This document shows, piece after piece, positions 33,187 to 41,966 of a stretch of DNA of 64,000 nucleotides. Positions within the stretch are counted from its first letter, which is position 1, and the number at the start of each line of letters is the position of its first letter. The translations under genes were made by a program, and so were the position numbers. The notes under the pieces were generated by a model. That model saw only the letters and a list, made by a program, of their open reading frames with translations, was not told where the DNA came from and searched no databases. The stretch is from Salinicola halophyticus (GTDB lineage Bacteria; Pseudomonadota; Gammaproteobacteria; Pseudomonadales; Halomonadaceae), in assembly GCF_003206695.1 (NCBI RefSeq), contig NZ_PZJN01000008.1:72997-136996 (forward strand), written 5' to 3'.

Positions 33187-34686
33187 ATGGCCGAGAATCA
33201 GACCGACAACACCTCGCAGAGTGAAACGCAGGAAGTCTTCGCCCCGGAGACCTCGCTGCTGGACAGCATCATCTCCGAAAGCCGTGTGGCTCGCTCGGAA
33301 ACCGAGCGCACCCGCACTCGTGATCTGATCGACGAACTGGTCAATCAGGTCCTAGAAGGCGAAGTCACGCCCAGCAAAGATCTGATCGCGGTGCTCGATT
33401 CGCGCATTGCCGAAATCGACTCGCTGCTCTCGGATCAATTGAACGAGGTCATGCATGCTAGCGAATTCCAGCAGCTGGAAGCCTCCTGGCGTGGCCTCAA
33501 GTATCTGACCGACCAGTCAGAGACCAGCACCAACATGAAGATCCACATGTTGAACGCGTCCAAGAAGGACCTGGTCAAGGATCTCAAGTCGGCCTCCGAG
33601 TTCGACCAGAGTGCGCTATTCAAGAAGGTCTACGAGGAAGAGTACGGTACTTTCGGCGGCGCGCCTTTCGGTATGATGATCGGCGACTACGAGTTCGGCC
33701 GTCATCCGCAGGACATGTACCTGCTGGAGCAGGTTTCCCATGTCGCGGCTGCCGCGCATGCGCCGTTCATCTCCTCGGCCTCGCCGGAGCTGTTCGGTTG
33801 GGATTCGTTCACCGACATGACCGGGCCGCGCGATCTCTCCAAGATCTTCGACACGGTCGAATACGCCAAGTGGAAGTCCTTCCGCAACTCGGAAGATGCC
33901 CGCTATGTGGGCCTGACACTGCCCCACGTGCTGGGTCGCCTGCCCTACGGCGAAGAGACCACCCCGGTGGAAGAATTCAACTTCACCGAAAGCGTCGACG
34001 GCCGCGACCACAACAAGTATCTGTGGATGAACGCCGCCTACACCATGGGCGCTCGCGTCACCGATGCGTTCTCCAAATATGGCTGGTGCGTGGCGATCCG
34101 CGGCGTCGAAGGTGGCGGGCTGGTCGAAGACCTGCCGACGCACACTTTCCAGACCGACGATGGCGAAGTGGCACTCAAGTGTCCTACCGAAATCTCGATC
34201 ACCGACCGTCGCGAAAAAGAACTGTCCGATCTGGGTTTCATTCCGCTGGTGCATTGCAAGGGCACCGACTATGCCGCGTTCTTCGGAACCCAATCCGCCC
34301 AGTTGCCGAAGCAGTACAACACCGACGTGGCCAATGCCAACGCGCGCCTGTCGTCACAGTTGCAGTACATCTTTGCCACCTCGCGGATCGCTCACTTCAT
34401 GAAAGCGATCATGCGCGACAAGGTGGGTAGCTTCGCTTCCCGCCAGAACGTCGAGGATTACCTCAACGAGTGGCTGTCCCAGTACGTGTTGCTGGACGAC
34501 AACGCCGGTCAGGAAGCCAAGGCCAAGTATCCGCTGCGCGAAGCGCGCGTCGAAGTCGCGGAAGTGCCCGGCAAGCCCGGTGCCTACAAGGCAGTGACGT
34601 TCCTGCGTCCGCATTACCAGCTCGACGAGCTGACCGCGTCGCTGCGTCTTGTCTCCGAGTTGCCGCAGTCGACACGCGGCTCCTGA
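33187..34686 (+). CDS. tssC: TssC, T6SS sheath large subunit
   Basis: 499 aa, the usual length. Conserved stretches: ASWRGLKYLTDQSET, YGTFGGAPFGMMIGDYEFG, GWDSFTDMTGPRDLSKIF, WKSFRNSEDARYVGLTLPHV, LPYGEETTPVEEFNF, YAAFFGTQSAQLPKQYNT and IMRDKVGSFASRQNVEDYL. Together with TssB it forms the sheath that contracts to fire the Hcp tube, and its N-terminal helix is recognised by ClpV/TssH. AGGAG lies 8 bases before the ATG. A 138-bp gap follows before tssE. Confidence 0.98.
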   Translation: MAENQTDNTSQSETQEVFAPETSLLDSIISESRVARSETERTRTRDLIDELVNQVLEGEVTPSKDLIAVLDSRIAEIDSLLSDQLNEVMHASEFQQLEASWRGLKYLTDQSETSTNMKIHMLNASKKDLVKDLKSASEFDQSALFKKVYEEEYGTFGGAPFGMMIGDYEFGRHPQDMYLLEQVSHVAAAAHAPFISSASPELFGWDSFTDMTGPRDLSKIFDTVEYAKWKSFRNSEDARYVGLTLPHVLGRLPYGEETTPVEEFNFTESVDGRDHNKYLWMNAAYTMGARVTDAFSKYGWCVAIRGVEGGGLVEDLPTHTFQTDDGEVALKCPTEISITDRREKELSDLGFIPLVHCKGTDYAAFFGTQSAQLPKQYNTDVANANARLSSQLQYIFATSRIAHFMKAIMRDKVGSFASRQNVEDYLNEWLSQYVLLDDNAGQEAKAKYPLREARVEVAEVPGKPGAYKAVTFLRPHYQLDELTASLRLVSELPQSTRGS

Positions 34687-34824
34687 TCGAGACGCACTTA
34701 TCGCAGGCACCGGCCCAATGGCGGGTGCCTGCGTCATCGTGACGCCAGCCCTGACCAAGGCATCGACTGCTACCCGATCCCGCAGGGGTAGATATCGAAG
34801 TGCCAAAAAATGTCGAGGTACGAA

Positions 34825-35307
34825 ATGAGTGAAACGCTGCAAATGGTGCCGACGTTGTTCGATCGTCTACTCGACGACGAGCCTCAGCATTCGACCGAGG
34901 CTCAGCCCGGTCATCGCTGTTCCATCGCGGACTACAAGAAATCTGTGGTGCGAGACCTGGAGCAGTTGGTCAATACCCGGCGTGAACTGGTCGCCGGTGA
35001 GCTGGACGGTTGGCCGACGCTACAGGGAACGCTGCTCGACTACGGTCTGCCGGATTTCGTCAGCCGTGGCATCCGCAGCACGGAAGATCGCCGGCTGATC
35101 CAGCGTCAACTGGAACGCACCATCGAGCAGGGCGACAAGCGTTTCAGCAGCGTACGCGTGCAACTGCTCAATCAGGATAGTCATGACCGCATACTCCAGT
35201 TCCGCATCGAAGCGGTGCTGTCGCTGAGTGAAGCCAGCCAGCGCGTGGCCTTCGATGCCGTACTGCAAGTCAATACCCGCCAATACAAGGTGCAGAACCT
35301 GATCTAA
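34825..35307 (+). CDS. tssE: TssE, T6SS baseplate gp25-like protein
   Basis: 160 aa from the ATG at 34825 (MSETLQMVPTLFDRLL), which has GAGG 6 bases upstream; the earlier ATG at 34810 lacks a site. The gp25-like features are YKKSVVRDLEQLVNTRRE, DYGLPDFVSRGI and RTIEQGDKRFSSVRVQLL, ending with FDAVLQVNTRQYKVQNLI. TssE links the wedge to the sheath and starts its assembly. It overlaps tssF by one base (TAATG), so it heads the tightly packed tssEFGH run. Confidence 0.95.
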   Translation: MSETLQMVPTLFDRLLDDEPQHSTEAQPGHRCSIADYKKSVVRDLEQLVNTRRELVAGELDGWPTLQGTLLDYGLPDFVSRGIRSTEDRRLIQRQLERTIEQGDKRFSSVRVQLLNQDSHDRILQFRIEAVLSLSEASQRVAFDAVLQVNTRQYKVQNLI

Positions 35308-37142
35308 TGCTCGACGACCTGCTGCCCTACTACGAGAAGGAACTCTCGCACCTGCGCTTTCTGGGCCAGGAGTTCGCTCAGCGCTATCCCAAGATTGCCT
35401 CGCGGCTGCTGCTCGAGGGGGATTACTGTGAGGACCCTCACGCCGAGCGCATGATTGAGTCGTTCGCCTTTCTCAGCGCCCGTGTACACAAGAAACTCGA
35501 CGACGATTTCCCCGAGATCGTCGAGGCGTTTCTCGACGTGCTCTATCCGCACTATCTGCGCCCGACGCCAGCGCTATCCATTGTCCAATTCGACCCCGGC
35601 GCGCAGACCTCCTTGACCGGGGCCTATCACCTGTCGCGCCACACCGCGCTGCACTCGCGTCCGGTGGAGGACTCCTTCTGTCGCTTTCGTACCTGCTACC
35701 CGGTGGAGATCTGGCCGGTGGCGCTGAGCGGCGCCGAACTGACGCGACTCGAACGCTCCTCGTTCAACACTCACGGCAACGATAACGTCGCCAAGCTGAC
35801 ACTGTCACTGGAGAGCCTCGGCAATACCGATTTCGGCAAACTGGAGATGGACCGCCTGCGGCTGTTTCTCGATGGTGAAGGCAGTTTGATGCACCCGCTG
35901 TACGAGCTGCTGTTCAACAATGTGGCAAGGATCTCGGTGAGCTTCGTCGAGGCTGGCCAGCGAAGGGAGATCGGGCTGGCGCCGGATGCTATTACACCGG
36001 TCGGCTTCGGTCATGGCGAGGGATTGATCGACTACTCCGAGCGCTCATTTTTGGGTTATCGGCTGCTGCACGAATACTTTACCTTCCCTGAAAAGTTTCT
36101 GTTTTTCGACCTGAACGGCCTGGCGCGGCCGCTCGCCGGCAAACTCGTGACGCAGATTCAGATACATTTTCTGTTCCGCGACTACGACCAGCACGAACGG
36201 CTGGCAAGACTGGCGCAGACCGTCGGCCGCCATAACTTCCGACTCGGCTGCACCCCGGTGGTCAACTTGTTCCCGCAACAGGCGGAGCCTATCAAGCTGA
36301 GCCACACGCGCCACGAGTATCCGGTAGTCCCCGACGTGCGCCATGCACGTTCGACCGAAATCGTCTCGATCGACGAGGTGACTCGGGTCATCCGCACCGC
36401 CACTCAGGACGAAGTCGCGCCCTGTCTGCCCTTCTTCGAACCTCGAGATAGCGAGAAGCAGGCGCATCAGAGTTACTGGATAGCACGGCGAGTGGCCTCC
36501 GAGAATGCCCGCGACCCCGGCACCGAGATGCGCCTGCGCGTGGTCGATCGCGAGCTCGAAATGCTGGATGGCAGCAGCGACACACTCAGTCTCAAGCTCA
36601 CCTGTAGCAACCGCGACCTACCTCAGCTGATGAGCTTCGGCCATCCACAGGGCGACTTTACACTGGAACGCGAGCAGGTCGTGCAACAGATCCGCTGCCT
36701 GCGCAAGCCGACAGCGCCGGTGCGGCCGCCCATGGGCAAGGGCTTGATATGGCGCCTGGTCTCACATCTATCGCTCAACCATCTCTCGCTGGTTTCGGAC
36801 GGTCGCGAGGCACTGATGGAGCTGCTGACGCTCTACAACTATCGCCAGGCCTCGGCGATCCGCAAGCAGATCAACGGCATTTCCTCGATCACGAGCGAAC
36901 CGGTGATGACCCGCATCGGCCATCCGCGCCCGGCATTCGTCCGCGGGACCGGTATCACGCTGGAACTCGACGAAAGCCAGTTCACCGGTAGCGGCATCTA
37001 TCTGTTCGGTATGGTCCTGGATCACTTCTTTGGCCAGTACTGCAGCCTCAACAGTTTTACTCAACTCACCCTGCGCTCTCGTCAGCGCGAACAGCGAGTC
37101 GCCCAATGGCAGCCGAGAACCGGTACTCAGCCCCTGGTCTGA
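35307..37142 (+). CDS. tssF: TssF, T6SS baseplate wedge protein
   Basis: 611 aa. TssF/VasA signature at the N-terminus: LPYYEKELSHLRFLGQEFA, RYPKIASRL, DPHAERMIESFAFLSARVH and FPEIVEAFLDVLYPHYLRP. Further conserved parts include FLGYRLLHEYFTFPEKFLFF, PIKLSHTRHEYPVVPD and, near the end, FVRGTGITLELDESQFTGSG followed by LFGMVLDHFFGQYCSLNSF. It makes a 2:1 complex with TssG in the wedge. The start is coupled to tssE (TAATG), and the 3' end overlaps tssG by 37 bp. Confidence 0.97.
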   Translation: MLDDLLPYYEKELSHLRFLGQEFAQRYPKIASRLLLEGDYCEDPHAERMIESFAFLSARVHKKLDDDFPEIVEAFLDVLYPHYLRPTPALSIVQFDPGAQTSLTGAYHLSRHTALHSRPVEDSFCRFRTCYPVEIWPVALSGAELTRLERSSFNTHGNDNVAKLTLSLESLGNTDFGKLEMDRLRLFLDGEGSLMHPLYELLFNNVARISVSFVEAGQRREIGLAPDAITPVGFGHGEGLIDYSERSFLGYRLLHEYFTFPEKFLFFDLNGLARPLAGKLVTQIQIHFLFRDYDQHERLARLAQTVGRHNFRLGCTPVVNLFPQQAEPIKLSHTRHEYPVVPDVRHARSTEIVSIDEVTRVIRTATQDEVAPCLPFFEPRDSEKQAHQSYWIARRVASENARDPGTEMRLRVVDRELEMLDGSSDTLSLKLTCSNRDLPQLMSFGHPQGDFTLEREQVVQQIRCLRKPTAPVRPPMGKGLIWRLVSHLSLNHLSLVSDGREALMELLTLYNYRQASAIRKQINGISSITSEPVMTRIGHPRPAFVRGTGITLELDESQFTGSGIYLFGMVLDHFFGQYCSLNSFTQLTLRSRQREQRVAQWQPRTGTQPLV

Positions 37143-38179
37143 TCGACCAGGCGCGAGCGGAGCCCTGGCGATTCGGGTTCTTCCAGCTCGTGCGTCTGTT
37201 GCGGCTGCACTACAGCCGCAACGGACGCATCGACCCGGAGAATCGACCGCATCAGGACCCGCTGCGCTTTCGCTCTCTGCTGTCGCTCAACTTTCCGCCC
37301 AGCGAGATCAGCGATCTAACCTTCGAGGGCGATAAGGTGCGCTCCGCCAGCGGCGATCCGCTGAGCGAGATTCAGGTGACTTTCATGGGATTGGTGGGGC
37401 CTTCCGGCGTGCTGCCGCGCCCCTACACCGAACTGCTGATCAATCGTCATATCGAGAAACGTGACGACGCCGCCCACGCCTTCATGGACTTTTTCTCCCA
37501 CCGCATGACGGCGCTGTTCTATGAAGCGTGGCAGAAGTATCGGTTCCATATCGAATACGAGCGCAAGGGCAGCGCCGATTTCGAAGACTGGCTGCTGCAT
37601 CTGGTCGGTTTTACCCCGACCACGCTGGAGCAAACGCTGGATCGCGATGACCCAGGTTCGCTTCGCCGGGACTTGTTCAGCTGGTTTTCCGGGTTGTGGA
37701 GCCAACGCCCGCGTAACCCAAGCAACCTGCAATCGATTCTGGAATACTCCTTCCAGCTCCCTTGCCGTGTCATGCCCTTCGCCGGCCGCTGGGTGCGTCT
37801 GGCGCCGGAACAGTACACACGGCTCGGCCAGGCCAACGCCCGACTCGGCCAGAGCGCTGTCGCCGGCACGAGAGTGCGCGATTACCAGTCAGCGTTTCGG
37901 GTTGCATTCGGCCCCCTGAGCCTGGAAGCGTACCGCTCCCTGCTGCCGGATACCGCTGCCCACCAGAAACTGGTGAAACTGCTGCGCTTCTATGCCGGTA
38001 TCGAGCTCGATTTCGAGATTGAACTGATCCTGGACAAACACAGCATCCCCGCCCCGCAGCTGGGCGCGGGCGACAGTCTCAAACTGGGGCGGCTCGGCTG
38101 GCTTAAACCTACCGACCGACCGGCCGACTCCCACGGCCATGCACTCTTCGACATCCCCTTTGATGGAGCCACGGCGTGA
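37106..38179 (+). CDS. tssG: TssG, T6SS baseplate wedge protein
   Basis: 357 aa. Family pattern: EPWRFGFFQLVRLLRLHY, RSLLSLNFPPSEISDL, VTFMGLVGPSGVLPRPYTEL, FLDFFSHR-like HAFMDFFSHRMTALFYEAWQ, FSWFSGLW, and LEAYRSLLPD near the end. The ATG at 37106 lies inside the tssF 3' end (37-bp overlap), and the stop overlaps the tssH GTG start by 4 bases. TssG with TssF forms the wedge core around VgrG. Confidence 0.95.
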   Translation: MAAENRYSAPGLIDQARAEPWRFGFFQLVRLLRLHYSRNGRIDPENRPHQDPLRFRSLLSLNFPPSEISDLTFEGDKVRSASGDPLSEIQVTFMGLVGPSGVLPRPYTELLINRHIEKRDDAAHAFMDFFSHRMTALFYEAWQKYRFHIEYERKGSADFEDWLLHLVGFTPTTLEQTLDRDDPGSLRRDLFSWFSGLWSQRPRNPSNLQSILEYSFQLPCRVMPFAGRWVRLAPEQYTRLGQANARLGQSAVAGTRVRDYQSAFRVAFGPLSLEAYRSLLPDTAAHQKLVKLLRFYAGIELDFEIELILDKHSIPAPQLGAGDSLKLGRLGWLKPTDRPADSHGHALFDIPFDGATA

Positions 38180-40833
38180 GTCTCAAATCTCTCTTCGACA
38201 AACTCAACGATCCCTGCCGCGAGGCCACCGAAGGCGCCGCGGCGCTGTGCCTGGCCGAGCGCCAGTACGATGTCGACATCGAGCACCTGCTGCTCAAGCT
38301 GCTCGACAGCGACGACAACGACTTGCTGCGTATCGCCCGCCATTATGACGTGTCACTCGACCGCCTGGCCTCGCAGCTCGAAGAGACGGTCTCGACCTTC
38401 AAGACCGGCAACACCCGTACGCCTGCGCTGTCGCCTCGAATCACCAAGCTGATCGAGCGCGCCTGGGTCATCGCCTCGATCGACCAGGGCGAAGCGCAGA
38501 TTCGCGGCGGCCATTTGCTGCTGGCGCTGCTGAAGGACGAGGAACTGCGACGCGTGGTCATCGACGGCGCCCGCGAACTCGAGTACATCAACGTCGACGA
38601 CCTGCAGGCACATATCAACGACCTGATCGGCGGCAGCAGCGAGGATCAGCATGTTCGCGCGCTAGATGAAGGCACCGGCGGCGAAAGCCGGCCTGCGCAG
38701 CAACCCGCGAGCGGCGAACGCCAGGGCAAGTCGAAGACACCAGCGCTGGATCAATACACTATCGATCTGACTGGCAATGCCCGTGCCGGGCGTATCGACC
38801 CGGTACTCGGTCGTGAAGAAGAAGTCCGCCAGATGGTGGATATTCTGACCCGCCGACGTCAGAACAATCCGATCCTTACCGGCGAAGCGGGTGTCGGCAA
38901 GACCGCCGTCGTCGAAGGCCTGGCACTGCGCATCGTCAACGGCGACGTCCCGCCGCCGCTCAAGAACGTCGAACTGCGAACGCTCGATCTCGGCTTGCTC
39001 CAGGCCGGCGCCGGGGTCAAGGGCGAGTTCGAGAGCCGACTCAAGAATGTGATCGAGGAGACCAAGCGCAGCCTGCATCCGATCATCCTGTTCATCGACG
39101 AAGCCCACACGCTGATCGGCAGCGGCGGACAGGCCGGCCAGGGCGACGCCGCCAACCTGCTCAAGCCGGCGCTGGCTCGGGGTGAACTACGCACCATCGC
39201 CGCCACCACTTGGGCGGAGTACAAGAAGTACTTCGAGAAGGACGCCGCACTGGCGCGACGCTTCCAGGTGGTCAAGGTCGAGGAGCCGACGGAGCCGGTC
39301 GCGATCAACATGTTGCGCGGCCTCAACGAGCGCATGCAGGATCACCACAAGGTGACCATTCTCGACGATGCCATCGTCCAGGCCGTGCGCCTGTCGCATC
39401 GTTACATCACCGGTCGCCAGCTGCCGGACAAGGCCGTCAGCGTGCTCGACACCGCGTGCGCACGAGTGGCACTGGCCCAGTCATCACAACCGGCAGCACT
39501 GGAAGATGCCCACCGCCGCATCGACAACTTCCAAAGCGAGATCGCTGTGCTGGAGCGTGAGCAACGCGAGGGTAGCGATCATGCCGAGACGCTGGCCTCG
39601 CTCAACGAGCAGCTCGAGACTACCCAAGCCGAGATCGACGACCTGACCACGCGTTGGGAGCGCGAACAGGAAATCGTGACCCGGCTCAAGTCCCTGGAGG
39701 GCGAACGGGAAGCCGTCGAGGCCGGCAAGCAGGATGGCGATGCCGACAGACTGAGCCGGCAGATCGGCGACGTTCGACGCGAACTCGCCGAGGTCCAGGG
39801 TGAGCACTCGCTGGTCCATGGCCATGTCGATGGCAACGTGATCGCGGAAGTCATCTCCAACTGGACCGGCATTCCGCTGGGCAAGATGATGCGCGACGAG
39901 ATCACCACCGTGCAGCGCCTGCCCGAACTGCTCGGCGAGCGCGTGCTGGGGCAGGATCATGCGCTCGCCGAGATCGGCAAGCGCATCGCCATTTCTCGCG
40001 CGCGGATGGAAGATCCCAACAAGCCGATCGGCGTCTTTCTGCTACTCGGCCCCAGCGGCGTCGGCAAGACCGAAACGGCGCTATCGCTGGCCGACACGCT
40101 CTACGGTGGCGAGCGCAACGTGATCACCATCAACATGTCCGAGTATCAGGAAGCGCATACCGTCTCCAGCCTCAAGGGCTCGCCCCCCGGCTACGTCGGC
40201 TACGGCGAAGGCGGCGTGCTGACCGAAGCGGTGCGCCGCAAGCCTTACAGCGTGGTGCTGCTGGATGAAGTCGAGAAAGCGCACCCGGACGTGCTGGAGC
40301 TATTCTTCCAGGTTTTCGACAAGGGAGTGCTGGACGACGGCGAAGGTCGCGAGATCAACTTCCGCAACACCGTGATTCTGCTCACCTCCAACGTCGGCAC
40401 CGACGACATCATGCAGCAGTGCCTCGGCGTCGAGTCCCTGCCCGCCCCGGATGCCATCGTCGAGAGCCTGCGCGATCAACTTAACGACGTGTTCAAGCCA
40501 GCATTCCTCGGCCGTTTGAACATCATCCCCTACTACCCAGTGCAGAAAGAGATCCTGCACAACATCGTGCGACTCAAACTGGACCGTATCAAAAACCGCT
40601 TCGAGCACAATCACCGGGCCGAGTTCGAGTACGATCCGGCCATCGTCGAAGCCGTCGCCGAGCGCTGTACTGACAGTGACAGCGGCGCGCGCAACATCGA
40701 CAATATCCTCTCCGGCAGCCTGATGCCCACGATTGCCGCCCAGGTGCTGGACAAGATGGCCAACGGCGAAGCGATCGAGAAGCTAGCCGTCAGCCTCGAT
40801 GATCAGGGCGAGTTCGCTTACGCGCTGAGTTGA
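38176..40833 (+). CDS. tssH: TssH (ClpV), AAA+ ATPase that recycles the T6SS sheath
   Basis: 885 aa with a GTG start overlapping the tssG stop (GTGA). The N-terminal Clp domain (residues ~10-160) is followed by the first AAA+ module with Walker A GEAGVGKTA (~236), the middle coiled-coil region (~430-540), and the second AAA+ module with Walker A GPSGVGKTE (~624), HTVSSLKGSPPGYVGYGEGG, LLDEVEKAHPDVLELFFQVF and TVILLTSNVGTD. The C-terminal end (SGARNIDNILSG) is typical for ClpV, not ClpB. It extracts TssC from contracted sheaths. It is the last gene of the block, followed by a hairpin terminator at 40859-40893. Confidence 0.97.
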   Translation: MSLKSLFDKLNDPCREATEGAAALCLAERQYDVDIEHLLLKLLDSDDNDLLRIARHYDVSLDRLASQLEETVSTFKTGNTRTPALSPRITKLIERAWVIASIDQGEAQIRGGHLLLALLKDEELRRVVIDGARELEYINVDDLQAHINDLIGGSSEDQHVRALDEGTGGESRPAQQPASGERQGKSKTPALDQYTIDLTGNARAGRIDPVLGREEEVRQMVDILTRRRQNNPILTGEAGVGKTAVVEGLALRIVNGDVPPPLKNVELRTLDLGLLQAGAGVKGEFESRLKNVIEETKRSLHPIILFIDEAHTLIGSGGQAGQGDAANLLKPALARGELRTIAATTWAEYKKYFEKDAALARRFQVVKVEEPTEPVAINMLRGLNERMQDHHKVTILDDAIVQAVRLSHRYITGRQLPDKAVSVLDTACARVALAQSSQPAALEDAHRRIDNFQSEIAVLEREQREGSDHAETLASLNEQLETTQAEIDDLTTRWEREQEIVTRLKSLEGEREAVEAGKQDGDADRLSRQIGDVRRELAEVQGEHSLVHGHVDGNVIAEVISNWTGIPLGKMMRDEITTVQRLPELLGERVLGQDHALAEIGKRIAISRARMEDPNKPIGVFLLLGPSGVGKTETALSLADTLYGGERNVITINMSEYQEAHTVSSLKGSPPGYVGYGEGGVLTEAVRRKPYSVVLLDEVEKAHPDVLELFFQVFDKGVLDDGEGREINFRNTVILLTSNVGTDDIMQQCLGVESLPAPDAIVESLRDQLNDVFKPAFLGRLNIIPYYPVQKEILHNIVRLKLDRIKNRFEHNHRAEFEYDPAIVEAVAERCTDSDSGARNIDNILSGSLMPTIAAQVLDKMANGEAIEKLAVSLDDQGEFAYALS

Positions 40834-40858
40834 GTAGTCTATAACACGGCCACTCAAG

Positions 40859-40893
40859 AACGCCTCTGGCGGCAAACCGCCGTCAGGGGCGTT
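40859..40893 (+). terminator. Terminator after tssH
   Basis: AACGCCTCTGGCGG pairs with CCGTCAGGGGCGTT (two G-T wobbles) around a short A-rich loop, followed by TTGCCGTT. It lies 25 bp after the tssH stop and closes the plus-strand T6SS block before the itaconate operon. Confidence 0.75.
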
Positions 40894-40903
40894 TGCCGTT
40901 CGA

Positions 40904-40931
40904 GGGCTTTTGTTCAAGGGCTTTTGTTCAA
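40904..40931 (+). repeat. Two tandem copies of a 14-bp unit
   Basis: GGGCTTTTGTTCAA occurs twice in direct succession (40904-40917, 40918-40931), followed by a degenerate third copy (GGGCTCAGGCTCAA). It lies in the non-coding 40834-41081 gap between tssH and the itaconate operon. The gap also holds the palindrome CGGACT-CCG-AGTCCG at 41027-41041, a possible operator for the operon. No clear promoter was identified. Confidence 0.7.
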
Positions 40932-41081
40932 GGGCTCAGGCTCAAGAGAGTGGTTCGAGCCCCGCGCCACCACCAAAGTCGTATTCAGCGAAACCAAAGC
41001 CCCCTGCCACAAAAGAAAGATGTCCTCGGACTCCGAGTCCGGCCATGCTGGCGAGACCTTCCGAGACTGGTGGATCGCCTG

Positions 41082-41966
41082 ATGTCTGACTATGCGTCCG
41101 AATATGTGCCCGACGGCAACGACGCGCTCGAAAGCTGGATCGGCAAGCGGGAACAGAGCACGGACCATCTCGACCGTGCGCTGGTTGCCCGGGTCGCCGC
41201 CACCTTCGGCAAACCGTGCCCGGCTTCGGGTGAGCCCCTTCCACCGCTCTGGCACTGGGCGTTTTTCCAGCATCCCCTTCCCGGCGCGCAGCTGGGCGGC
41301 GACGGTCATCCGACTCGAGGCGGTTTTCTGCCCCCGGCAGACGACCGCAATCGCATGTGGGCCGGCGGACACGTCGAGTTTCTGAGACCGTTGAGAGTGG
41401 GCATCGAGGCCGAACGCGTCTCGACGGTGACCGATATTCAGGAAAAGCAGGGCCGCACCGGCTCGCTGCTGTTCGTGACCGTGCAACACGAGTATCACCA
41501 GGCCGGCGAGCTCGCCATCCGCGAAGCACAGGACATCGTCTATCGCCAGCCGGCACCGCCCAAGCTCTCGCTCGACGAGCCGATGCCGGAAGCCGACTGG
41601 TCGCAGACCATCGATCCCGATCCGGTCCTGCTGTTCCGCTATTCGGCGGTCACGTTCAACGGTCACCGGATTCATTACGATCATCCCTACGTCACCGAAA
41701 CCGAGGGGTATCCGGGTCTGGTAGTGCACGGGCCGCTGATCGCGACGCTCCAGCTGCAGGCTTTCTGCGAGGCCAATCCTCGGACGCCGCCTACCCGTAT
41801 TCAGTACCGCGGCCTGCGCCCGCTGATCGCCAATCAGCCCTTCCAGACCACCGGGCGCATTACTGGCGCCGGTACGGCCGAATTGACCGCCGGCAATCAA
41901 GACGGGCCGGCCCATCGCGCCACGGTGGAATTCAATAACAGCGAAGATCAGGAGTCTCGATCATGA
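41082..41966 (+). CDS. ich: Itaconyl-CoA hydratase (MaoC-like), itaconate degradation
   Basis: 294 aa from the ATG at 41082 (MSDYASEYVPDG); the frame is open further upstream but that part looks non-coding. It is a MaoC/FAS1-like hydratase: LPPLWHWAFFQHPLP, the substrate region FLPPADDRNRMWAGGHVEF, and the hydratase-2-type motif FRYSAVTFNGHRIHYDHPYV followed by EGYPGLVVHGPL. The family hydrates itaconyl-CoA or mesaconyl-C4-CoA to citramalyl-CoA. Gene order with ict and ccl downstream matches P. aeruginosa PA0878 (Ich). It is the first gene of a nine-gene operon and overlaps the acyl-CoA dehydrogenase start by ATGA. Substrate assignment comes from context. Confidence 0.85.
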   Translation: MSDYASEYVPDGNDALESWIGKREQSTDHLDRALVARVAATFGKPCPASGEPLPPLWHWAFFQHPLPGAQLGGDGHPTRGGFLPPADDRNRMWAGGHVEFLRPLRVGIEAERVSTVTDIQEKQGRTGSLLFVTVQHEYHQAGELAIREAQDIVYRQPAPPKLSLDEPMPEADWSQTIDPDPVLLFRYSAVTFNGHRIHYDHPYVTETEGYPGLVVHGPLIATLQLQAFCEANPRTPPTRIQYRGLRPLIANQPFQTTGRITGAGTAELTAGNQDGPAHRATVEFNNSEDQESRS